From Pyropia yezoensis (lineage: Eukaryota > Rhodophyta > Bangiophyceae > Bangiales > Bangiaceae), in assembly GCA_009829735.1 (NCBI GenBank), contig CM020619.1, positions 24,081,554 through 24,145,553 of the forward strand: a stretch of 64,000 nucleotides of DNA. The letters are read 5' to 3'. This document shows, piece by piece, positions 22,376-33,320 of the stretch (position 1 is its first letter; every line of letters begins with the position of its first letter). The position numbers were made by a program, and so were the translations under genes. The notes beneath the pieces were generated by a model. That model was not told where the DNA came from and ran no database searches. It saw only the letters and a program-made list of their open reading frames with translations.

Positions 22376-23222
22376 TGTAAGGACTTCCCCCCGAATCCCA
22401 TGCCTAATACTTAAGGGATAATATCTGGGACCTCTCCTTACAGATCCTGCCGAATCAACTCCTGGCAACATGGATCAACTCCTTGTATTGTGGGGCATGA
22501 CGCGGTGTACCTTCCAGACGCAAGATGAGTCAGCCGCTGTCTCACGGTGTCTGCCGGCCGCACGACAGCAGCCATCGACAGCCCTTCATGGCCTGTCGAA
22601 AGGCGCCACCGTCAGCACCCATGACGAGCCACATCTGCCACAGCTGGCGAGTCCGGTAAAATGTCCTCGCTGCAGCATTGCAGCGATGTGACTGGCTAGC
22701 CGGCTGGCCGATTCGGCCGACTCGATCGAATCGTGCTTACACGCCTCTCGGACCTTCGGGCCGACTGGCGTCTGGAGCCGGCTGGGGCGGCGCCCTAGGC
22801 GCCGCACGCCGGACCCCTTCGTTTGGGGCAAACTGGGGCTGCACTCCTTTAGTGCGCACGCCCGCCCATGCTTTGTTCTGAGAGCCATGCTTTGTTTTTG
22901 GGCCGTTTTGTGCCTACCGGTGGAGCGACGGGGAAACGCATGCTTTGGGGCACCTCGGGTGCCCCGACGCGAGTATATAGTGCGTGAGTGTCGGCGCCAC
23001 CGGGGGAGACCGGAAGGGCAACCACAGACACAGACCACAGACGACCTTCACCCTTTGAGCCCTCTCCATCACCACCGACGTCGCGCCGTCCTCTTCCCCA
23101 GACCCACCACCGTCACCACCTCCATCCTCTTCCCCGCACCCTGTCGTTCTATTGGCTGGCACGGGTCGCTGACACCATCACGAGTACGTTGAGGGCTGCC
23201 CAAGTGTGGGTGGTTCCTCACA
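22376..23222 (+). repeat. LTR1
   Basis: 847 bp, TG...CA ends. It differs from LTR2 and LTR3 at three places I can see: C at 22,384 and G at 22,393 (T in the others) and C at 23,038 (A in the others). Confidence 0.93.
22947..22980 (+). promoter_or_regulatory. LTR promoter: hairpin plus TATA box
   Basis: TATATAG at 22,974-22,980 is preceded by the perfect inverted repeat GGGGCACC-tcg-GGTGCCCC (22,947-22,965). The same arrangement lies at +2,402 (TATA 25,376) and +4,804 (27,778). A second palindrome, GCGGCGCC/GGCGCCGC, lies near 22,787-22,805. This is the likely start region for element transcription. Confidence 0.6.
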
Positions 23223-23242
23223 TGTGGTAGCTTCAGGTAGTT
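23223..23242 (+). promoter_or_regulatory. putative primer-binding site, unit 1
   Basis: The internal region starts tgtggtagcttcaggtag directly after LTR1. TGG two bases after the LTR fits complementarity to a tRNA CCA end; the tRNA was not identified. The same sequence occurs at 25,625. Confidence 0.45.
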
Positions 23243-23462
23243 TGGCTTTTCTACCTGGCGGTGACTTGCGATTCCGTTTTTGATTTGGCTCTCCCTGCGA
23301 TTGTGCAGTCGTGTTGCCCCCTACGTTCGGCTTGCCACGGGCATTGTAATACGAACGTAGCGGGTTCCACGAATCACACCGAACGAACAATTTCCTGACA
23401 CAACCCTTGTGGTGTTTTTTTTCACGGAATTTTTCTTTTGGTCAACCGATTGTTGAATCCCA

Positions 23463-24767
23463 GTGAGATCCACATCAGATTCGGAATACTCTTCCTCAGC
23501 ACTGGCGGCCGGGCCGACATCCTCGGCGGCCTCGGCGCGCGATACCGGGTCCACGTCCCGTGGCACCCCCCCGGTACGCACACCCTCGACGATCCGCGCA
23601 CCCCCGACGGTCCGCGCACCCCCGACGACCCGTGGCGCCTTCACGGCCCACGGTCCGTCGGCACGCGGCCCCCCGTCGGCACGCGGCTCCCCGTCGGCAC
23701 GCGGCTCCCCGCAGGCACACGCCCGCCCGAGGGCACACAACCCCCCGGCGGGCGCCCACTCGATTCCTACCCCGGCGGTCCCAGTCCGCCTCGCCTCGGC
23801 GGGCCGGGCCGCACCCAAGCCCCCCCTCTCGGGCAAGGGCAAGGGCCCTGCCACCGAGGACACGGCAGCCCGCGTCAACCGTCGCCTGTTACTGCCCCCC
23901 CAAGAATCGGGGCGCCGTTACACCGCCCTGCCGCCACCGGTGATTGGTCACATCAAGCCAACCACCGCGCGCGCGGTTGAGCAGCGTGAGCAACGCCGAA
24001 TTGCCAAGAGCCACCGTGGGGCGCAAGAAATCCTGCGAAACTTCGTGAACCATCATCAGGGCGATTGAGACCTCTTCCTTGTTGCTGCAGAAGTAGCTTA
24101 CAACCGGTCACCCAATGCGGTCACGACGTACTCCCCATTCTTCCTGAACTACGGCTTTGAACCAAGGACAGTACCTGTCGACATCGTCGAGAGCAAGGAA
24201 TCGAAACTACCAGCAGTCTCAGATTGGCTAAGCAGTCTGCAAAAAGCTCAGGAGTCTGCCATTACCGCTATCAAGAAGGCCAATGAGACGCGCTCGGCGT
24301 ACGCTAACCGTCGACGCCGACCATGTACGATCGCTGTCGACGACCTCGTGCTCCTGAGCACCAAGAACCTTATGCCGGACGCCTTCCAGGGCGCTCGCAA
24401 GTTGATGCCCAAGTTTTCGGGACCATACCGAGTCACTGAAAACATCAATGATGTTACGTTCCATCTGGATCTGCCTCAAGCAGTCCTTGATCGAAAGGTG
24501 CACAACGCCTTTCACGCCAGTCTACTCAAGCCGTACAACGCTGATCCGTATGGTCGACTTCCTCCCGCTCCAGCTCCGGTAGCATTTCCGGACGGATCGG
24601 TTGAGTACGAAGTGGACTCTATTATTCGGTCACGAACACGCCGTGGACGACTGCAGTACCTGGTCAAGTGGAAAGGCTGCGATGTCAGTGAGAACACCTG
24701 GCTAACCACGCAAGACCTCGACAACGCACCTGAGGTTCTCGACGCCTTCCTTCGACGCACGTCCTAA
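23463..24767 (+). pseudogene. Gag/integrase-tail/chromodomain fusion ORF, unit 1
   Basis: One frame, interrupted only by TGA at 24,066-24,068. The first 200 residues are a disordered Ala/Pro/Ser/Arg Gag-like region ending in an Arg/Glu-rich helix (ARAVEQREQRRIAKS). It passes directly into the integrase sequence NFVNHHQGD, where the related copy at 1-1,481 has GDW, so the stop replaces Trp (TGG to TGA). After it come AEVAYNRSPNAVTTYSPFF, the integrase C-terminal region (VDDLVLLSTKNL, GPYRVTENIND, NAFHASLLKPYN) and a chromodomain (YEVDSIIRSRTRR, QYLVKWKGCDVSENTWL). No Met other than at 23,463 was needed. The internal deletion joined Gag and integrase in frame. Confidence 0.8.
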
Positions 24768-24777
24768 GGGGGGGAGG
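24766..24777 (+). promoter_or_regulatory. polypurine tract, unit 1
   Basis: aagggggggagg lies directly before LTR2, right after the stop codon of the fusion ORF; repeated at 27,168-27,179 before LTR3. It would prime plus-strand DNA synthesis. Confidence 0.75.
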
Positions 24778-25624
24778 TGTAAGGATTTCCCCCCTAATCC
24801 CATGCCTAATACTTAAGGGATAATATCTGGGACCTCTCCTTACAGATCCTGCCGAATCAACTCCTGGCAACATGGATCAACTCCTTGTATTGTGGGGCAT
24901 GACGCGGTGTACCTTCCAGACGCAAGATGAGTCAGCCGCTGTCTCACGGTGTCTGCCGGCCGCACGACAGCAGCCATCGACAGCCCTTCATGGCCTGTCG
25001 AAAGGCGCCACCGTCAGCACCCATGACGAGCCACATCTGCCACAGCTGGCGAGTCCGGTAAAATGTCCTCGCTGCAGCATTGCAGCGATGTGACTGGCTA
25101 GCCGGCTGGCCGATTCGGCCGACTCGATCGAATCGTGCTTACACGCCTCTCGGACCTTCGGGCCGACTGGCGTCTGGAGCCGGCTGGGGCGGCGCCCTAG
25201 GCGCCGCACGCCGGACCCCTTCGTTTGGGGCAAACTGGGGCTGCACTCCTTTAGTGCGCACGCCCGCCCATGCTTTGTTCTGAGAGCCATGCTTTGTTTT
25301 TGGGCCGTTTTGTGCCTACCGGTGGAGCGACGGGGAAACGCATGCTTTGGGGCACCTCGGGTGCCCCGACGCGAGTATATAGTGCGTGAGTGTCGGCGCC
25401 ACCGGGGGAGACCGGAAGGGCAACCACAGACACAGACCAAAGACGACCTTCACCCTTTGAGCCCTCTCCATCACCACCGACGTCGCGCCGTCCTCTTCCC
25501 CAGACCCACCACCGTCACCACCTCCATCCTCTTCCCCGCACCCTGTCGTTCTATTGGCTGGCACGGGTCGCTGACACCATCACGAGTACGTTGAGGGCTG
25601 CCCAAGTGTGGGTGGTTCCTCACA
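24778..25624 (+). repeat. LTR2 (middle, shared)
   Basis: 847 bp. It follows the polypurine tract of unit 1 and is followed by the presumed primer-binding region of unit 2. Apparently identical to LTR3. Confidence 0.93.
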
Positions 25625-25864
25625 TGTGGTAGCTTCAGGTAGTTTGGCTTTTCTACCTGGCGGTGACTTGCGATTCCGTTTTTGATTTGGCTCTCCCTGC
25701 GATTGTGCAGTCGTGTTGCCCCCTACGTTCGGCTTGCCACGGGCATTGTAATACGAACGTAGCGGGTTCCACGAATCACACCGAACGAACAATTTCCTGA
25801 CACAACCCTTGTGGTGTTTTTTTTCACGGAATTTTTCTTTTGGTCAACCGATTGTTGAATCCCA

Positions 25865-27169
25865 GTGAGATCCACATCAGATTCGGAATACTCTTCCTCA
25901 GCACTGGCGGCCGGGCCGACATCCTCGGCGGCCTCGGCGCGCGATACCGGGTCCACGTCCCGTGGCACCCCCCCGGTACGCACACCCTCGACGATCCGCG
26001 CACCCCCGACGGTCCGCGCACCCCCGACGACCCGTGGCGCCTTCACGGCCCACGGTCCGTCGGCACGCGGCCCCCCGTCGGCACGCGGCTCCCCGTCGGC
26101 ACGCGGCTCCCCGCAGGCACACGCCCGCCCGAGGGCACACAACCCCCCGGCGGGCGCCCACTCGATTCCTACCCCGGCGGTCCCAGTCCGCCTCGCCTCG
26201 GCGGGCCGGGCCGCACCCAAGCCCCCCCTCTCGGGCAAGGGCAAGGGCCCTGCCACCGAGGACACGGCAGCCCGCGTCAACCGTCGCCTGTTACTGCCCC
26301 CCCAAGAATCGGGGCGCCGTTACACCGCCCTGCCGCCACCGGTGATTGGTCACATCAAGCCAACCACCGCGCGCGCGGTTGAGCAGCGTGAGCAACGCCG
26401 AATTGCCAAGAGCCACCGTGGGGCGCAAGAAATCCTGCGAAACTTCGTGAACCATCATCAGGGCGATTGAGACCTCTTCCTTGTTGCTGCAGAAGTAGCT
26501 TACAACCGGTCACCCAATGCGGTCACGACGTACTCCCCATTCTTCCTGAACTACGGCTTTGAACCAAGGACAGTACCTGTCGACATCGTCGAGAGCAAGG
26601 AATCGAAACTACCAGCAGTCTCAGATTGGCTAAGCAGTCTGCAAAAAGCTCAGGAGTCTGCCATTACCGCTATCAAGAAGGCCAATGAGACGCGCTCGGC
26701 GTACGCTAACCGTCGACGCCGACCATGTACGATCGCTGTCGACGACCTCGTGCTCCTGAGCACCAAGAACCTTATGCCGGACGCCTTCCAGGGCGCTCGC
26801 AAGTTGATGCCCAAGTTTTCGGGACCATACCGAGTCACTGAAAACATCAATGATGTTACGTTCCATCTGGATCTGCCTCAAGCAGTCCTTGATCGAAAGG
26901 TGCACAACGCCTTTCACGCCAGTCTACTCAAGCCGTACAACGCTGATCCGTATGGTCGACTTCCTCCCGCTCCAGCTCCGGTAGCATTTCCGGACGGATC
27001 GGTTGAGTACGAAGTGGACTCTATTATTCGGTCACGAACACGCCGTGGACGACTGCAGTACCTGGTCAAGTGGAAAGGCTGCGATGTCAGTGAGAACACC
27101 TGGCTAACCACGCAAGACCTCGACAACGCACCTGAGGTTCTCGACGCCTTCCTTCGACGCACGTCCTAA
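25865..27169 (+). pseudogene. Gag/integrase-tail/chromodomain fusion ORF, unit 2
   Basis: Indistinguishable from the unit 1 ORF 2,402 bp upstream, including the TGA (here 26,468-26,470). The nonsense codon therefore predates the tandem duplication. Confidence 0.8.
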
Positions 27170-27179
27170 GGGGGGGAGG

Positions 27180-28026
27180 TGTAAGGATTTCCCCCCTAAT
27201 CCCATGCCTAATACTTAAGGGATAATATCTGGGACCTCTCCTTACAGATCCTGCCGAATCAACTCCTGGCAACATGGATCAACTCCTTGTATTGTGGGGC
27301 ATGACGCGGTGTACCTTCCAGACGCAAGATGAGTCAGCCGCTGTCTCACGGTGTCTGCCGGCCGCACGACAGCAGCCATCGACAGCCCTTCATGGCCTGT
27401 CGAAAGGCGCCACCGTCAGCACCCATGACGAGCCACATCTGCCACAGCTGGCGAGTCCGGTAAAATGTCCTCGCTGCAGCATTGCAGCGATGTGACTGGC
27501 TAGCCGGCTGGCCGATTCGGCCGACTCGATCGAATCGTGCTTACACGCCTCTCGGACCTTCGGGCCGACTGGCGTCTGGAGCCGGCTGGGGCGGCGCCCT
27601 AGGCGCCGCACGCCGGACCCCTTCGTTTGGGGCAAACTGGGGCTGCACTCCTTTAGTGCGCACGCCCGCCCATGCTTTGTTCTGAGAGCCATGCTTTGTT
27701 TTTGGGCCGTTTTGTGCCTACCGGTGGAGCGACGGGGAAACGCATGCTTTGGGGCACCTCGGGTGCCCCGACGCGAGTATATAGTGCGTGAGTGTCGGCG
27801 CCACCGGGGGAGACCGGAAGGGCAACCACAGACACAGACCAAAGACGACCTTCACCCTTTGAGCCCTCTCCATCACCACCGACGTCGCGCCGTCCTCTTC
27901 CCCAGACCCACCACCGTCACCACCTCCATCCTCTTCCCCGCACCCTGTCGTTCTATTGGCTGGCACGGGTCGCTGACACCATCACGAGTACGTTGAGGGC
28001 TGCCCAAGTGTGGGTGGTTCCTCACA
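27180..28026 (+). repeat. LTR3
   Basis: 847 bp. It ends TTCCTCACA, directly followed by the target duplication. Apparently identical to LTR2. Confidence 0.93.
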
Positions 28027-28031
28027 CCGCC
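28027..28031. other. target-site duplication, right
   Basis: ccgcc immediately follows LTR3, matching 22,371-22,375. Confidence 0.85.
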
Positions 28032-28378
28032 GAACCATATCTTGAGAGCTGATTATTTCTCTGAATACACGTGTGAGAAACTCTTTGAATCCGCCTGCGA
28101 AAGCCAAAATGGCACGTGTCAACACGATCAGCAGCTTAATTGCAAGTGTATGATATGAGCTATATTCTTCACATAGTTAAATAGCGTCAAAAGCATTCGT
28201 CGCAGCCGCTGAGCTGCGCATCAATGACTCTCCGTGGTCCAGACTGAAATCGTTGACGTCACGCAGCTGTTCAGGACGAGAAAGAGTGCCCTGAGCCCGC
28301 CCGACCCCGTCCACAGCGGCAATGTCAGGATATGACTTGGTCGCTCGGCGCAAATTGGCGCACAACACAATGCACGTC

Positions 28379-28800
28379 TCACCGCACAGCGCCAGGCAGC
28401 TGAGGCGGCGCCAAGGTGGCGGCGGCAGATACGGCGGCGGGGGGGCAGCCGCCGGCCGCGCCTGGCCGCGCAACAGAAACGAAAGGAAACGCTGCCGCCG
28501 CAGCGAGCTGCGGCGGCCGCGGCGCAGCAGCAGCAGGCGGCCGCGGCGCGGCAGCAGCGGGCGGCCGCGCCGGCCGCGCCGGCCGCGCCGGCCTGGCGGG
28601 GGCGTCGACGCGCGGCGGCGTGTGCAACGGCGGCGACCTCGGTGGCGACGCAAGCGGCGGCGGCGGCAGCGGCGATGGCGGCAGCGGGGGCGGCGGTAGC
28701 AGCGGCGGCGGGGTCGGCGGCGGTGGTGGTGGCGGCGACGTCGGTGGCGGTAGCGACGACGGCGAGGGTGGACGCGGCGGTCGCGGCCGCTTCGGCGCCC
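28379..28800. repeat. GC-rich triplet low-complexity tract
   Basis: Imperfect ggc/gcg/cgg triplets dominate, so long frames are open on both strands (Arg-rich on one, Ala-rich on the other). None shows a domain, and I call no gene. Confidence 0.7.
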
Positions 28801-29017
28801 CTGAGGTGAAGTCCCTCTATGTTCGAGTACTCGGCCAATTGCTTGCACACATTGGAGTTGATGATCATACTTTTTGCCCCAAGTCAGATTGCCACGTTGG
28901 CACCAAGCTGCTGCTCTCAGCTCAGCAGAGGACCAATGGGATCTCACGGAGTGATGATCTCTGAGCGCTGGTTGGCCAGAGATAGCAGGTAAAATAGACG
29001 TAACATGCTTGGTCATA

Positions 29018-29099
29018 GGACGATGCGATTTTCATCGCCCCAAGCCATGGGTCCCCGCGCGGGGACCCATGCCTTAGGGCGATGAAAGTCGCATCGTCC
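29018..29099. repeat. 82-bp near-perfect palindrome
   Basis: Two 41-bp arms starting GGACGATGCGA meet with no loop at CCCCGCGCGGGG. I count four mismatches. It could extrude a cruciform or be a minimal foldback element. No target duplication was identified. Confidence 0.85.
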
Positions 29100-30156
29100 C
29101 CAGGCCGAATGAGCGTAGATTCCAGGGTTTTCAATATTTTGAGAAAGCATCCATTGGTAGCAAACTGATATATTTATTGAAACGGTTTCTGATAATGAGC
29201 AACACGTGTCATAATATGTGTGAACGTCACGGCAATGAGCCTTTCTGGACTCAAGAGCTGAGCAACCGTGGGAGCAACTACGGCATTTCCAAAAGGCTGT
29301 GACATCAAGCCTTTATTGATGATCTACCGCCAAGATGCTGATGGTAGCTGTGTCATCAGGACACGAGGTGGGTCCCGACTACTACGCATAGCTGAGGGCT
29401 GACAGCCGCTGCCATACCGCCACGCTGACGCACCGCATCGGCGGAATGCCCATCGACCACGAAAACTGCCTGCCAGACAGGAACGGCGCGCACGCAGAAA
29501 AGGCGGGGATGGGTATCTATCGCGGGCTCCTCACAGCTGTGCGGTGGTGATCGGGAAGGGGACTGGCATCGGTGTGGGTGGAGGTCTCGGGACCGAGGGC
29601 GTACCCACCCACGTGAACTAATGGGGTGACTAAAACGAGGCCATATATTGGCTTTCGGTATGCAAGTCCTACTTACCTTTCGTCAAAACTTGAAAACATC
29701 TTCAGCCAATCAGACGCGCGTATCACCACGCGCCCGATAGTCAGTTGACTATCGGTGTGACTAAAACTCGCTGCTATGGTCACTCGAATAGTCCACGGAC
29801 CAGCGGAGGTCTCCTTAGTCGCCATCTGATTGGCTGTCGCGAAGTTACCAGAGGACGCGATTTCGCTCCGCAACGTCACACTATAGTCCATTGTCGGATA
29901 GTCACGTTGGTGGGTAGGCTCTAAGCTGCTCCACTGGCGGCGAAGGCCCGACGACACCAGCGGCGGCGAGGCTCCGGCGTTGCCCCATCTACTGGGCGTT
30001 GCAGTGTACACTGTACGCGGGGTTGTGAGGCGATAAGTACAGGGGTAGTAAAGAAAGAGTAAATTATAGATGTTAATCGATGATGCAACGATAGCCATGC
30101 CACGTGTGCGTACGTGTACGAGACAATCACATAACTTTCACTCCCGAAAAGAGACC
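29100..30156. other. intergenic DNA with palindromic motifs
   Basis: No gene is supported. A 141-codon ATG-initiated minus-strand frame (30,098-29,673) overlaps the palindromic motif cluster and has no recognisable domain. Confidence 0.5.
29734..29755. repeat. 22-bp perfect palindrome
   Basis: CCGATAGTCA-gt-TGACTATCGG. Related gactat/atagtc motifs recur at 29,790, 29,880 and 29,897, and gtgactaaaac occurs at 29,625 and 29,757, so a small decayed TIR element may span about 29,620-29,910. Confidence 0.65.
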
Positions 30157-30411
30157 ATGAGCACGAGCCCCCGCCTCCGGTCGTGGCCGGCGGCGGCCAC
30201 AACCACCCCACTGGGATCCTGCGGCGGCCACGACCTCCCCGCAGGCGCCCGCGCCGCGGACCTGCTCCTAGCCGATAGCAGCCACGCCCACCCCGCCAGC
30301 GATGTCGCCGCCAACGTGCTCCCCTCTGGCGGCGGCTACGACCACCGTGTCAACGCCGGCGCCGTCGGCGTGCTTCTTGCCGGCGCCGGCGACGCCTACC
30401 TCACTGCACAG
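30157..30411 (+). CDS. candidate first exon of an unknown gene
   Basis: An ATG in fair context (gagaccATGAGC) opens 85 codons that end exactly at CAG followed by GTGAGA, a consensus 5' splice site. The peptide has two similar lines, SSHAHPASDVAANVLPSGGG and YDHRVNAGAVGVLLAGAGD, suggesting a short internal duplication. I could not find the next exon, because ORFs to 31,000 are short. It may be spurious. Confidence 0.25.
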
Positions 30412-31172
30412 GTGAGAAAAGCACCCAAGATTGTCCCTCAGCCCGCGCTGAGTTCCTGGACTCACTATAGATAGCCACGGGAGGCCCCGCCCCAAAGGCC
30501 AGCCTCCATACGGCCAAGAGACTGCGCTGAAGCTCCGAGACCTCGCGTGTAAGCAAGGCCCACAACTGAAGGTCTATTTCATATAGCTAGTCATCTGAGA
30601 TGACCCGACTGCTCGCCTCCCGCATGCCTCAGTACCTGCCGGGAGCGACCACATTACGTTTTTTTATCGATTACAGTGCTCATAGGCATGAGATAGCGCC
30701 GTTTTCTTATATTTTCAGGGTAGTCTCATGCGTTCGAAAATATATCACTCTGTTTGTAGCCAGGTCAGCGGTGTGACTCTTTCGAAAAAATCGGCAGCTC
30801 CTCCGTTTTTTTTCTCACTTTTGAGCTTCTTCTGCGCGGTGCATTGTGCTTTAGTACTCTAGAGGTCCAGGACGAGCTTTTTCTCCTTTGTTCCACGCTA
30901 TACTGCTTTCTCGCCGTGACAGAGATGACCAGAGGTTGTTGTTCCTGACCGCCGATCGGACGTGAAAATCGGATACGGGGGCTACCTTAGAAGTACAATG
31001 ACATTATAAACAAGTAACTTGGACTGAACTATGTCATGCTGAAGCGTCGCCAGACGTGCCTCTTCCCTTCACCCCAACGCGTCACTGCTCTCACCGCCGT
31101 TGCACCTGGCACTCTCCCCTACCATCTCCCTCCCCCCATCGCCCCGTGCGCGCTCAGGCTCGGCTTGCCACT
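30412..31172. other. unassigned, T-rich DNA
   Basis: No gene recognised. Contains AT-richer stretches (30,650-30,840) and a pyrimidine-rich segment before 31,170. Confidence 0.4.
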
Positions 31173-31445
31173 ATGTCGCCGTCGCGCCAGATTGTGTCTG
31201 GTGGTGGCCCCTCGCGTCGGCGTCGCGCTTTCTACCGACTGACTAAGGAGACGGCTGTCCTGGTGGACAACGTGCAACGATGTTTTGAGGGGGAGCGCGC
31301 GGCCGGCCGGACGCACTTCTTGAGTAATCCAGGGCAGGGGGTGCTTTCGCTTACGCTTTGGCCGCGACGATGGGATTATGATCGGCTGCGACTGTATCCT
31401 CAGATGCGGCGGGATTATGAAGTTGGCGCAGGGCGCACTGTGTAA
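31173..31445 (+). pseudogene. possible N-terminal relic of a pogo/IS630-type transposase
   Basis: An ATG frame of 90 codons: basic start, then YRLTKETAVLVDNVQRCFEG, resembling the start of helix-turn-helix transposases in which a helical NV-x2-FF-x3-R segment precedes the DNA-binding helices. After ~31,330 the frame loses similarity, but another frame reads ALAATMGL-stop-SAATV, like the recognition helix of such proteins (A-x-A-T-G-x-S-x-x-T-V). That would mean one frameshift and one stop. The match is short and from memory of motifs only. Confidence 0.3.
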
Positions 31446-32756
31446 ATCCTACTACGGTGAGGAATGGGTAAGCATGTAACCCCCGTTCGTGCACACACAA
31501 AACCCTCCAATTTGATCTCGATCGGCATTCGGGCAAGACGGGCATGTCCGGTCCGTCCCACATGGGCGGAAGGACCCTCCGTGCTGTTCAGGCGTGCACT
31601 CCGGCGCAAGAACACGGTCTCAGGTCCTGTCTTTTTTACCACAGGCTCGGAGCGCGATGCTGATCAGGTCCACCTAGTTTGAGCCGTAGCCCACCAGAAG
31701 CGTATGAATGAAAACTCTTCTCTCAAGTGACTAACTATATGGAATAGACCTTTAGAGTGTAAGGCGCGCTCTGCGATGCCCCTCTTCTCGCCACAGACCG
31801 TGCCGTCAACCGTCAGTGTGTCACTCACTCAGGCGGTGCCCGATGTGCTAAGCAGCGCTAACGGTGAGGAGTCGGTGCTGAAAACGATTGTCGCGACTGC
31901 CATGTACTCGGCGTCCCTTGCCACTCTGCTACTCAGTCCTGATGGAGGTGCCACAGAGGGCGCGACACGCTCAACGTGCAGGCGGGCTGGCCAGGTTTTC
32001 CTCTCTCCGGGAACCTACAAGCAGCACGAGTCAAATACCCCACTGAGGCGCGACAGTGGTACCGCTGGTCGTGCGCAGAGAAGACATGTCTTCAAGGTGG
32101 TACAGCCAAGGAAGCCACGCCAGACAGTTTCTACGCCTGCGACCCAAGAACACCATGTTTGGACCCTGCTACGTCATCCCCTTCACGCGCATGGACGCCA
32201 CACAAGCGCAGGAGAGTGGGATGGGTTGCGAGTGTCAGCGTTCAGGAACGCCCGACACGCCGCCCGGACTTGAAGTCAGATATGGTACACGTGGCGTCCA
32301 CGTGGAAAACATATTTCATCCATGACTACAATAGCGATTAATAATTATGGCTATAATTTATCTATAATTTATGGCTCCAGAGCATATTATCAATAATCTT
32401 GCAACCCTGGTGTACAGGGGGGGGGGGGCAAAAGTATAGATCCGCATGGCACGTGGTGTGCCACGTGGAATATCTGACGATAATTATGAACCCTGTCTCC
32501 AGAACGTTATTCTTTTCGCATAATTGAATCATTTCTTTCGATGCGATAATTGTTACCTCTCAACCCTGATGGATTCTCTGTGGCGCCGACGCTGCGCCCA
32601 CTGTCGGGTACTGTGCACCCTGTGTTGCATGGCGACCTGCTGTGTGCTCATCCACTCCTGACCCCTCATCCTCGCCGTCCGCTCTGACCCACCATCATCC
32701 TCGCCGTCCGCTCAGACCCTTCGACTGCTGCTTATACTACCCTGGTGCCTTGTGCT
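31446..32756. other. unassigned DNA with AT-rich part
   Basis: Overlapping frames at 31,776-32,341 show no domain. 32,335-32,580 is AT-rich, with a G10 run near 32,418 and an inverted ggcacgtgg/ccacgtgg pair near 32,445-32,470. A ~30-bp direct repeat (catcctcgccgtccgctc) at 32,660-32,715 lies just upstream of the next gene, with a weak TATA-like cttatact near 32,732. Confidence 0.45.
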
Positions 32757-33320
32757 ATGGCGCCCGTCACGGTGGCCTTTGTCGGTGCTGCCGGCCTGGC
32801 TCCCCGCGTCCGCCTCGGCCGCGTTTCCGTTGTGCCGTCCATTGGCCGTTCCGCCACGGGGGTGACAGCGGCAGCTGCTGCCCGCCGCCGTAGACCATCC
32901 ATTCGTGCCAGCGCCGCATCGGCCACCGGCAGCGGCCTCGTTACCTCCGACGCGTCGGCGGCAGCAGCTTCGCCGGCACAGCCTCCCGTGGGGGTGAAGG
33001 TGGAGGCGACCGAGGCTGAGGCAGACGCGCCGACGCGGCTGGCGGCCAAGCGGGCGGCAGCGGCGGCGGCGGCGGAGAAACGGGCGGCCGACCGGAGGTG
33101 GCTGACTGACGTGGCCGCCAAGCTGGCCGAGATCACCGCCACCCTCGAGGCCCCGGACTCTGACATGAGCGAAGAGGAGCGAGAAGACGCCCGCGTTGAT
33201 GTGTACATGCTGCGCAAGACCGCCGCCGACACGCAGGGGGTGCTCGCGGCCGGCGCTGCCGAGGACGCGGCGCTTGCGTTGGAAATTGAGGCGCTCGAGG
33301 CCGAGGTGCGGGCGGCGTGA
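32757..33320 (+). CDS. small plastid-targeted coiled-coil protein, unknown function
   Basis: The ATG at 32,757 (gctATGGCG) begins a single-exon frame of 187 residues. The first ~55 residues are typical of a plastid transit peptide: few acids, many Ala/Ser/Arg/Val, with an early Ala-Phe-Val (VTVAFVGAAGL) as reported for red and glaucophyte plastid imports, and a likely cleavage zone around SIRASAAS. The rest is highly charged and helical (RLAAKRAAAAAAAEKRAADR, WLTDVAAKLAEITATLE, SEEEREDARVDVYMLRK) and should form coiled coil. No catalytic motif is seen. Stop TGA. The gene stands alone between unassigned stretches. Confidence refers to its being a real gene. Confidence 0.65.
   Translation: MAPVTVAFVGAAGLAPRVRLGRVSVVPSIGRSATGVTAAAAARRRRPSIRASAASATGSGLVTSDASAAAASPAQPPVGVKVEATEAEADAPTRLAAKRAAAAAAAEKRAADRRWLTDVAAKLAEITATLEAPDSDMSEEEREDARVDVYMLRKTAADTQGVLAAGAAEDAALALEIEALEAEVRAA

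Larger units (their letters stand above)
22376..28026 (+). mobile_element. tandem LTR retrotransposon array, LTR-int-LTR-int-LTR
   Basis: A 2,402-bp unit occurs twice in tandem and is followed by a third LTR. LTRs of 847 bp begin TGTAAGGA and end TTCCTCACA. The identical 5-bp sequence ccgcc flanks the whole array (22,371-22,375 and 28,027-28,031), so it behaves as one insertion event. Internal regions are only 1,555 bp and encode a Gag-like N-terminus joined to an integrase C-terminus plus chromodomain; protease, RT, RNase H and the integrase catalytic core are absent. Such a copy would depend on a relative for transposition; the Gypsy fragment at 1-1,481 is the same family. Confidence 0.93.

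Noticed and set aside
22947..22965. Hairpins in the LTRs as terminators or RNA genes
   Set aside because: They sit just upstream of a TATA box in each LTR and are better explained as promoter elements.
28177..29016. Long minus- and plus-strand ORFs in the GC-rich triplet region
   Set aside because: Open in several frames on both strands at once because of triplet composition; no domain or start context.
31776..32341. Overlapping ORFs of 120-165 codons
   Set aside because: Three frames are open over the same stretch with no motif and no splice signals.
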